From: Streptomyces sp. NRRL S-340
GTDB lineage: Bacteria; Actinomycetota; Actinomycetes; Streptomycetales; Streptomycetaceae
Length of the DNA stretch: 64,000 bases
Assembly (NCBI RefSeq): GCF_000720185.1
Contig: NZ_JOIY01000001.1
Location: forward strand, 186,001-250,000
Direction of reading: 5' to 3'
In this document: piece by piece, positions 1 to 6,454 of the stretch
Layout: every line of letters starts with the position of its first letter
Numbering within the stretch: the first letter of the stretch is position 1
Notes under the pieces: generated by a model
Databases searched by the model: none
What the model saw: the letters and a program-made list of their open reading frames with translations, nothing else
What the model was told of the DNA's origin: nothing
Position numbers and translations under genes: made by a program

Positions 1-64
1 CGATCCGACACCTGTGACCTGCGCAAACGCCATCGAGGCTGGCAGCCTCAGCAACCGAACCTCA

Positions 65-107
65 TTCGGGACGAAGAGGTCGTGGGTTCAAATCCCGCCA
101 CCCCGAC
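65..107 (+). other. 3' half of tRNA-Pro(CGG): attachment-site (att) remnant
   Basis: From 65 the sequence matches a tRNA-Pro from its anticodon loop (TTCGGGA, anticodon CGG) through the 3' anticodon-stem strand, the variable loop, a T arm with GTGGG-TTCAAAT-CCCGC pairing, and an acceptor strand CACCCCG followed by A; CCA is not encoded. Immediately upstream the 5' anticodon-stem strand is wrong (cctca instead of cttcg), and no D arm or 5' acceptor strand is present. It is therefore not a functional tRNA but the identity block typical of a tRNA-targeted att site. The abutting integrase relic supports this. Confidence 0.8.
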
Positions 108-118
108 AGAGAAACACC

Positions 119-156
119 AGGTCGCCAGCCTACTCACGTGAGTAGGCTGGCGACCT
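119..156. terminator. 38-bp perfect palindrome, bidirectional terminator candidate
   Basis: Two 18-bp arms (119-136 and 139-156) are exact reverse complements around a central CG, so the whole 38 bp is self-complementary. It sits 12 bp after the tRNA fragment and inside the integrase remnant frame. It could terminate tRNA-direction transcription or int transcription, or extrude as a cruciform next to att. No strong T-run follows on either strand, which is usual for Streptomyces terminators. Confidence 0.6.
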
Positions 157-628
157 TCTTCGTCTGCGTGTCTATCTGCGTGACTATCGGTTCCCGCGTG
201 TCTAACGCCGCGCCGCTGCGGATCGGTGCCGAAGATCCCGTCCATGACCACGGCGCCGGTCTGGATCACCCGCTGGATCTGCTTCCGGTAGACCTCCTCG
301 GTCACGGCGGTCACGGAGTGTCCGACGAGCCGGGAGATCTCTTCCAGCGGGACACCCCGGTCGGAGAACAGAGACACGAAGCTGTGCCGCAGCTCCCACG
401 GAGTCCACTCTCTAGAGTGACGTGCGGCACGGCGGCAGCTTCGCCACTCCCGTGCCCGAGACGACGTCGGCCTGGGCTGCGCCCGGACCGGAGTCCTGGT
501 AGCCAGATCCTCCCGAACCTCCCCGCAGACCGTCACGTCGTCACGGATCGAGCTGAGAACGACGCCCTTCCAGCCACCGTCATCCTGCAGACAGAAATCC
601 CTTCCGTTCCAGGTCGCGCGCTGGTGAT

Positions 629-1585
629 TCAGATGCCGGCGGACTGCTCGGGCGGGACCGGCGTCGTCACTCCGACGTGCACAGCGCCCGTGGCCGACGG
701 TGCGACCTGAGCCACACTCCCGTCCCTGGCGCTACGGGCGATGAGCGCGGGAGCGCCGGTTCCCGTTGGGACGTGACGCACAGACCAGCCCGCCGCCTCG
801 AAGTAGGCCTGCACACGCGCCATCGCCTGAGCCATTTCTTCTTCTCCGAGCGGCAGGGTCGACCAGGTGTGGTGGACGAAGGCGCCCTCGGATTCTTGGT
901 AGGCGCTCACTCCGTCTCCCTCCTGGGCTGGGGCGTGCCGCACGTGGAGTGCGTCGTAGATCCGGCTGGAGTGGGCGAGAGCCAGATGCTCGGCGTGCTC
1001 GTCGACCTGCGTGCGGTGAAAAGCCGTGGAGTCGGCCGTGGACTGATCACTGGCGCCGCGCGCAAAGCATGGTGAAGTCACGCCGATGGAGGCGAGCCCT
1101 TCACCCGTGGCTCGGTTCACCACACCGGTGATGGCGTCCATCCAGAAGTCATCGGATTCGGTGCGCATGTTCACATGGGGGAACGATTTGGACCAGTCCG
1201 CGTCCGACGACTGAAACTTGTAGCCCAGTTTCACCCAGGCGTCTCTGGCCTGCCGCACCAGCGACTTGGCCTCGCTGCCCGGGACTCCCGTCAGCTTGTA
1301 TGCGAGACGCACCTGCAAACGATCATCAGGACCGCCGTCGTCCCGGGCAATACAGGCCCCCACCGGCGCGGGGCCGATACGCTCGAGTTTCGGTTTCGGT
1401 GACATGCCGTCCACCGCCTGGTGAATGATTTCCTCTGCGCGCTTGGTTGCCTGCTGCTCGTTCATCGTGACACGCTTCGGCGTTGCGGCGCCGTCTCCTT
1501 TCCCACCTTCGTGTGCCCCGCACGCCGTAACAGCAACCAGTGCGGTCAGCAGTATCCCAATCGACATCAGTTTTCGCGGCTTCAC
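629..1585 (-). CDS. Putative lipoprotein next to DUF1023 hydrolase
   Basis: 318 aa. The N-terminus MKPRK is followed by a hydrophobic h-region and a VTAC lipobox, with Cys22 as the predicted lipidated residue, so the protein should be anchored outside the membrane. The body has no fold I recognise. It appears to have two parts, roughly 30-175 and 185-318, each with alternating charged and aromatic residues. The start ATG overlaps the stop of the upstream hydrolase pseudogene by 4 bp (ATGA), so the two were one operon. Such lipoproteins accompany DUF1023/type VII-like loci in Streptomyces. The gene itself is open, but its partners are broken, so it may be a surviving orphan. Confidence 0.7.
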   Translation of the reverse strand: MKPRKLMSIGILLTALVAVTACGAHEGGKGDGAATPKRVTMNEQQATKRAEEIIHQAVDGMSPKPKLERIGPAPVGACIARDDGGPDDRLQVRLAYKLTGVPGSEAKSLVRQARDAWVKLGYKFQSSDADWSKSFPHVNMRTESDDFWMDAITGVVNRATGEGLASIGVTSPCFARGASDQSTADSTAFHRTQVDEHAEHLALAHSSRIYDALHVRHAPAQEGDGVSAYQESEGAFVHHTWSTLPLGEEEMAQAMARVQAYFEAAGWSVRHVPTGTGAPALIARSARDGSVAQVAPSATGAVHVGVTTPVPPEQSAGI

Positions 1586-2443
1586 GGGGTCCCTCCGGTC
1601 ACGATCTCCGCCATATTGTCCAGGGAATCACCCTCCCAGTACTGGGAGTGAGCAGGCATGGCCTTAAAGTGCCATCCGGGAAGATGCCCATTGCCTACTT
1701 TGAAGGTACGTCCACCGTACTCATCGGATGTCGGGTCGGTCCCGTACATTGCCGAGTGATCGTCGAAGAGGCGTCTGTATTCGTTCGGGTTCAGGGGGGC
1801 GAGATCCCCTGCTTGTGGCGGGGCCATATTCACGAGGTCGTTCTGAGCGGTTGCCGCCCAGACGTGGTCTGCAGGGATGTTCAGGTCCTTGGCATGATTG
1901 ACTCCAGTGCCCGGGCTTCCGACCAGGATCGCGTTGTCCACCGGCAGGTTCGGGTGGTCGCGCATGGTCTCGCCGGCCGCAAGGGAACCGTAGCTGTGGC
2001 CCAGGAGAGTCGAGTTCGCGTGCCCTCCGTGATGGGCGGTTTCAAGACCAGTAAGAAAGTTACTCAACGGCTCGCGGGCGTTGTCGGCCCAACTGGTGTT
2101 GTAAGTCGCATCAGGTACCAGACTCTGCGGTGCGTCGTAGCCAAGCCAAAGGATCGACGCGGTCGAATGTGAGAAGTCCGTTCGCGCCGCTTTCCCCTGA
2201 ATCGCTTCGGCCCTTGAAATGAGGCCGTCGACACCACTCAGATTCGCCGTAGTTCCCGGCACGTACGTCACCACATTATCGGCAGTGTCCGGATTTCCAA
2301 TGGATACAACCGCATGACCGATGTTCTTGTTGTCGAATCCCAGCAGGTAAGGTCGCGTCCCCTCGTCCCCGGTGAAGTTGTTTCCGACCGGTGCTCCGCT
2401 CTGCCGCGGCGGCCTTGAGCTGCTCCCACTCGTCCCACGCCAT
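1582..2443 (-). pseudogene. DUF1023 alpha/beta hydrolase, frameshifted and internally deleted
   Basis: The C-terminal part is a clear DUF1023 hydrolase: the YLLGFD entry, a GNPDTADNVVTYVPGT block, WLGYDAP, the nucleophile elbow GHSYGS (Ser codon near 1993-1995), and the VGSPGTG block. The natural start is probably the ATG at 2441-2443, which has a GGGAGGGG ribosome site and reads MAWDEWEQLKAAAAERS. That frame is lost near 2400 and the hydrolase continues in another frame. The roughly 200 residues that normally separate the N-terminal helix from the hydrolase core are absent. I read it as an inactivated gene with a deletion and a frameshift. The overlapping lipoprotein gene downstream is intact. 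Confidence 0.7.
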
Positions 2444-2528
2444 GCGTGGCCCCTCCCCGTTTCTCGTCGTACGTCGCCGAGATGCCGTGAACACGCGACC
2501 GGAAGGCTGCGATAGTCGAAAAGCACAG

Positions 2529-2810
2529 TAGTAACGCTGCCTCGGGTGACCCATCCGTATCGGCCACCAGCCCGTCTGAGTACGCGTACTCAGACGGCAC
2601 CCGGTTATCGATCGGACGGGGGGGGGGAAGCTGTCCGGCGGCACCGGGGTGTGTGCAGCGGGGGCGTGGCCCTGGGGCGCCGTAGTGCGAGTAGCCGGGC
2701 GTTGGGAGTGATGCTGGGGTTGTCCGACGTCGGCGGGCGACGGCGGCAACCGTGATCGCGGCTCCGAGGAGTACGACAGCTCCGGCGCCCAGCGAGATGC
2801 CCCCTCGCAC
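2529..2810 (-). pseudogene. Fragment: membrane tail resembling a type VII mycosin C-terminus, plus a short coding remnant
   Basis: In the frame covering 2529-3041, a hydrophobic segment (about 2736-2795) is followed by ARRRR and a Pro/Gly/Tyr tail. This is the layout of the C-terminal anchor of S8 mycosins in Streptomyces type VII-associated loci. No subtilase catalytic block is present. The same frame then reads PIDNRVPSEYAYSDG, which also occurs in diverged form near 4320. I infer fused leftovers of two deleted genes. The family assignment rests only on tail architecture and neighbours. Confidence 0.4.
2571..2620. repeat. 50-bp imperfect direct repeat, copy 1
   Basis: By eye about 42 of 50 bases match 4315-4364 in the same orientation. 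On the minus strand both copies can encode a related peptide (P-I/S-D-N/D-R-V-P/A-S-E), so they look like remnants of paralogous coding sequence rather than a mobile element. This copy contains a small palindrome, CTGAGTACGCGTACTCAG. Confidence 0.6.
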
Positions 2811-2859
2811 AGGAGCTCCCGAGCTCAGCGATCCATTGGTGTTTTCCCACCGCGGGCGA

Positions 2860-4070
2860 GCTCCCCGCGCGAGACGACTCCTGCGTGCTGCCACCGATGA
2901 CTCCTCTGTTGGGAGACGCGGTGCGGCCGCCGGGGATCCCAGCCGCGCGACCAACTGGCTGGGGCCAGAGCCACCGCTGACAGTCGTGGGACGCCCCACT
3001 GGGCCGCGGGCAGTCGCAGTCGGGCCCTCCGCACCCAGCACCGTTCCCCGGGGGATGGACCCTGTCGACCGTCACGTAGGAGGGCACGGTTGGGCGGCCC
3101 CCGACAATGCCGTTGCCGCCGCTGCTCGGCATTCGTCCGGGATTCGGCGTCGGGAATTCCTCGCCTGGTGTCAAGGGCATCCGTCCGGGAATCGCGCCCC
3201 GCCCCGGCCCTGCCGGACCTGCTGACATTCCTCCTCGCGGCGGCGGACCAGTGACGTCTCTACCCGGCGTCACCGAGCCGGTTATCGGCCTGACCGACTC
3301 CACCGGTCCCGCAGGTGTTCTGGTGCTGCCCCCGAACGCAGGGGGGATGATCGCAGGCTGCGCTGGAGCCGGGGCGGCGGCCCGACCGGGATCAGGGACA
3401 CCACCAGCCGGGCCACCGGCGTGTGCGGCGCATGGGGCAACGTGCCCACGGAGTCGATACCCATCCGGGAAGGTGGCTCGGCCTCCGTCAGACGAGGATG
3501 CGGCGACAAGCTCGCATGATCGGACGAAGTCGTGATCGGGCGAAGTCACCGACCGCGATACCGAGCCGGAGTTCGAGTGCGTTGCCGGTCCCTGGTCGGC
3601 TGCATGCGAGGGCACGCCGCTCTCCGTAGGAACATGAGTGGCGCCGCTTCTCGCCGGGCCGACGACGCTGCTGTCCCGGCCCACCGTGAGGGATCCCGAC
3701 GACGGCACGATCGCTTTCGGCGGCGGCGGAAACTTCGGCCGCTCCAGCCTGTTCATCTGCGTGGCCGACACTCGTAGGTCTGGCCCAGCTTCCGCATCTG
3801 CGCCGCCGCCTCCAGGCGGACCTTCTCCTTGTGCCCCGCCAGTGCGGCCAGCTCACTCCTGGACTTGGCGCTGACCGCCGCCGCGTCCGGGTCGTGGTGC
3901 GCGCCTTCGCCGCGTCCAGGTTCGCCTGCGCGCCCTTAGTGTCGCGCGGAATGGATGTGCGCCTGCGCAATCGCCCCGGAAGCCTCCCTCAGCCACTTCC
4001 CAGCGTCTTCGCTGAAGTCACCAAGTCGCAGAGTGGAGTTGGACGTGCCGCCGGATCCCTTGTGAGGCAC
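2860..4070 (-). pseudogene. WXG/ESX-like type VII-associated protein with Pro/Gly-rich C-terminus, at least three frameshifts
   Basis: Pieces of one protein can be followed through three frames. A GTG at 4068-4070 with a GGGGAG ribosome site begins MPHKGSGGTSNSTLRLGDF and reads a helical segment to about 3945, where a stop interrupts. The neighbouring frame then gives DTKGAQANLDAAKART. A third stretch reads SAKSRSELAALAGHKEKV and ends QTYE near 3770. The next frame carries on with MNRLERPKFPPPP and a long Gly/Pro/Arg tail with GGSTR and IVGGRP repeats to about 2870. This order, coiled-coil helices then a Pro/Gly-rich tail, is that of Streptomyces ESX-associated proteins. Several independent indels show that it is dead. 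Confidence 0.6.
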
Positions 4071-4552
4071 CAGAACTCCCCGTCCCCGTTCGTTCCACCG
4101 GATTCTCGGATCGACCCGCCCGCGTCGCCGCCCGCCGGCGTCGGCGTCGGCGTCGACGGCTGCCCCGGCTGCGTCCCGTTCCCGTCGGCGTGGCCCTTGC
4201 TGCGCCCATCAGGTGCCGCCGTAGTACTTCGTCGCCTCCGCGCTGACCGCCGCCCTACCTGGACTCCAGGCTGACCTGGAAGCCGTCCGGCGCGGTCGCG
4301 AAGATCGCCGACATCCCATCTGAGCAGGCGTGCTCAGACGCAACCCGGTCATCGCTCGGACGGGGATGTGCACTGCACCTGGGGCCCCGCAGTGGTACTC
4401 CACGCGGGCCGGGCTCCTGGCTTCGGGCCGCGTGGGCCCCTGCCGAGGTGAGGTGGCAGGGGTCCACGGTGCGCACAGCGGTGGGGCGCTGAGGCCTTGC
4501 CCCGGGGGCAGCGTCCTTGGCTGTGCGGCTTACCGTCTGGTGGTGGGCCGGT
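4071..4552. other. Decayed spacer without a convincing gene
   Basis: This stretch holds the second copy of the 50-bp repeat and an open minus-strand frame (4255-4476) ending SDGMSAIFATAPDGFQVSLESR-stop that resembles the remnant at 2529-2620. There is no good ribosome site and no recognisable full-length protein. It probably marks rearranged ends of the type VII-like remnant. Confidence 0.5.
4315..4364. repeat. 50-bp imperfect direct repeat, copy 2
   Basis: This is the partner of 2571-2620, about 1.74 kb away and in the same orientation. The minus-strand reading gives PSDDRVASEHACSDG against PIDNRVPSEYAYSDG in copy 1. The matched substitutions suggest an old duplication of a small gene. Confidence 0.6.
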
Positions 4553-5290
4553 TCACTTCAAGTGGCGGGTGAAGAACTGGGCCGCCGCGTCCCCCGCGAA
4601 CTGCGGGACGCCGGTGTGGCCGCCGAGATTGGCGTGCAGGGTCTTCTCCTTGCTGCCGAAGGCGTCGAACAGGTCCAGGGCCGTCTGCCGGTCGTTCCTT
4701 TCGTCGTCCCACTGGAGCAGGACGTGGAGCGGAATGGTGACCTGGCGGGCCTCCTCGAACATGGCGCGGGGTACGAAACTCCCGGCGAACAGGACGGCGG
4801 CCGAGATACGCGGCTCGACCACCGCCAGCCGGATCCCGATCGAGATCACTCCCCCCGAGTACCCGACCGGGCCGCCGATCTCGGGCAGGGAAAGGAGCGC
4901 GTCCAGGGTGCTCCGCCATTCCGGGACCGCCTTTTCGACGAGCGGGAGGATGAGGGCGTCGACGATCTCCTCACCGGCCGGCTCCCCGGCCTCCAGTGCC
5001 CGGCGCAGGTCGGCGCGGGCCTGCTCGACGGCCGCCCAACGGGGTCGTTCACCGCTGCCGGGGAGTTCGATGGTGGCCGTGGCGAAGCCCTCCGCCGCGG
5101 AGTGCCGGGCCCGCCCCGCCAGCCGGGGGTACATCTTGCGCAGTCCGCCGGGGTGGCCGAGCAGGATCAGCGGCGCCGGTGCGGACGCGGAGGCGGACGC
5201 GGGCGTCCACAGGATGCCGGGAATCTCGCCGAGGGTGAATTCGCGCTCGAGGACACCGTCGTCGAGACGCTGTTCAGAAGTGAAACGCAT
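4553..5290 (-). CDS. Alpha/beta hydrolase (dienelactone-hydrolase-like)
   Basis: 245 aa, cytosolic, with no signal peptide. The oxyanion-side strand LILLGHPGG lies at 41-49. The nucleophile elbow GYSGG (143-147) gives Ser145, the acid is Asp195 or Asp196 in QWDDE, and the base is His225 in GGHTG, so the triad is complete in the expected order. The substrate is unknown; the family contains esterases and dienelactone hydrolases. The start ATG at 5288-5290 has GAAAGG about 8 nt upstream. It is transcribed away from the Imm10 remnant, appears to be a single gene, and is the first intact chromosomal-type gene after the decayed element. Confidence 0.8.
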   Translation of the reverse strand: MRFTSEQRLDDGVLEREFTLGEIPGILWTPASASASAPAPLILLGHPGGLRKMYPRLAGRARHSAAEGFATATIELPGSGERPRWAAVEQARADLRRALEAGEPAGEEIVDALILPLVEKAVPEWRSTLDALLSLPEIGGPVGYSGGVISIGIRLAVVEPRISAAVLFAGSFVPRAMFEEARQVTIPLHVLLQWDDERNDRQTALDLFDAFGSKEKTLHANLGGHTGVPQFAGDAAAQFFTRHLK

Positions 5291-5610
5291 GGTCGTGCCT
5301 TTCGGGAGTGCGCTTGAGCGGCGCTCCCGGACGACCTACCGCCCGACCGTGACCCCGGAGGGGAGCACCCATGTCGATACTGCGTTCACGGGTACCACCT
5401 CCTCGTTCTCTCGCACGGCCTCCGGAAACGTAGCAGTGGTCGCAGGGGTCCGCCAAGCGGTTTTCCGCGCGGGGTCCGGGTCAGGGAATCCCCGCTGTGT
5501 GCCGGCCTCGTCGGCGGGGCGTGTCCGGCAAGAGTGCGCCGTCCCTGTCGCGTTGTCCGGGGCTCCCTCGGCCTGATCCAGACGTGCGGCCGAGTGCTGG
5601 AAACATCCGC
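5291..5610. other. Intergenic region between divergent hydrolase and Imm10 remnant
   Basis: No convincing gene. Just upstream of the hydrolase start is a small inverted repeat, gggag...ctccc around 5308-5332, that may be part of its promoter or leader. Promoters for both directions should lie here, but I could not pick -35/-10 boxes with confidence. Confidence 0.4.
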
Positions 5611-6021
5611 ATGACGTACGGATTCACGGCGCAGCTTGCCTGCGGGTTCGGTGATCCGGCTCAGGACGACTGCGTGATGGCGGGCGTCGCCGGGTCGGAC
5701 GACGAGGAGGCGTTCTCCCTCTTGTTCATGTGCGGCTCCGAGGAGCCTGACGGACAGGAGGTGTCCTTGGCGCTGGACACCCACTGCCTCGTCACGCCGG
5801 ACCAGGGGACCGCATAGGGCTGTGTACGCCAGGTGGAACTCCGCGCGGATGTGCTCCGGGTGACATTGGACCCCTCGTCGCTGGACGCGCTCGGCCTGTC
5901 CGGTCCCGTCGTCGAGGCCGTGCCGCGGGCACCGGCGGCCGACGTGGCCCGCATGCGCGAGGTGCTGCCGCGCGTCCTCGCCTACGGGCGTCCGGATGCC
6001 CGCCCGGGGGTGATCGGCCTG
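5611..6021 (+). pseudogene. Imm10-family immunity protein, split by an in-frame TAG
   Basis: The ATG at 5611 opens a frame reading MTYGFTAQLACGFGDP, then LLFMCGSEEP and DTHCLVTPDQGTA, which I recognise as the N-terminal half of Imm10 (Immunity protein 10). At 5815-5817 a TAG stands where the family normally has Tyr (GTAYGCV). The same frame then continues GCVRQVELRADVLRVTLDP through VLAYGRPDARPGVIGL, the C-terminal half. The damage is thus a single nonsense codon with no frameshift. The usual end near 6021 is also lost, and the frame runs on to 6345. No matching toxin is visible nearby. The expected intact length is about 137 aa. Confidence 0.7.
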
Positions 6022-6268
6022 CAGGGAGTACAGCGCGGCAGCGGAGCGCAGCACCGGGTCCGGGGTCGGCACCGGACCCGGAGCCGGCACCGGACCCGGC
6101 CGCATCACCGGCCCGGTCGCCGCTACCGCACCCCCCGTCGCCTTACCGGTCCCGCCGCCATTACCGGTCCCGCCGTCGAGATTTTTCCGTGCGGAGCCAT
6201 CCCTCCTGCCCTCCGGGACGTATCCAGTGAGCCAGTACGACTCCGGAAGCAGAGCAGGAGGCAACGGT

Positions 6269-6454
6269 ATGGCGATCTTCAAGAATCTCTTCCCGGCCGA
6301 TCGCCACGGCCACGGTGGTCACGGAGACCACGGGGATCACGGTGATCGTGACGACCGCCGGCACGGTGAGGACCACGGGCGCGACGAGACCTCGATGAGG
6401 GGTCGCCGGCATGGTTCGCACGACGAGGACCGCGGTTTTGGCCGCCACGGCTGA
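6269..6454 (+). CDS. Small His/Asp/Gly-rich protein
   Basis: 61 aa, starting MAIFKNLFPADRHGHGGH and then almost entirely His, Asp, Gly and Arg, with repeated HGDHGD units. The start is well supported by AGGAGG at 6256-6261, 7 nt before the ATG. It has no signal peptide or membrane segment. The His/Asp density suggests metal binding, but this is inference from composition alone. Its 3' end overlaps the start of the ABC transporter by 44 bp, so the two are probably co-transcribed and coupled. I do not recognise a named family. Confidence 0.6.
   Translation: MAIFKNLFPADRHGHGGHGDHGDHGDRDDRRHGEDHGRDETSMRGRRHGSHDEDRGFGRHG

Larger units (their letters stand above)
48..536 (-). pseudogene. Tyrosine-type site-specific integrase, C-terminal remnant
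   Basis: The frame keeps the C-terminal catalytic part of a Streptomyces tyrosine recombinase: ELRHSF at about residues 48-53 (box II Arg50-His51), LVGHS with His73, and VYRKQ with the likely nucleophile Tyr83. The DNA-binding and first catalytic-Arg regions expected upstream (a full integrase is about 380-450 aa) are missing, and residues 1-43 look unrelated. Recognisable homology therefore begins near position 407. The frame has no stop before the tRNA fragment, so its last residues are encoded by the antisense of the tRNA 3' half, as is common for integrases next to their attP. I infer a dead relic of an element that integrated at tRNA-Pro. Confidence 0.75.

Noticed and set aside
138..710. 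190-aa plus-strand open frame over the integrase remnant
   Set aside because: It is the antisense of the integrase fragment, without a recognisable product or ribosome site; an artefact of high G+C.
6055..6180. ACCGG-rich repeats as a possible CRISPR or regulatory array
   Set aside because: Repeats are short, irregular and overlapping, with no spacers; simple GC-rich low complexity.
5386..6282. 298-aa minus-strand frame over the Imm10 region
   Set aside because: It is antisense to the clearly recognisable Imm10 halves and has no family or start signal.
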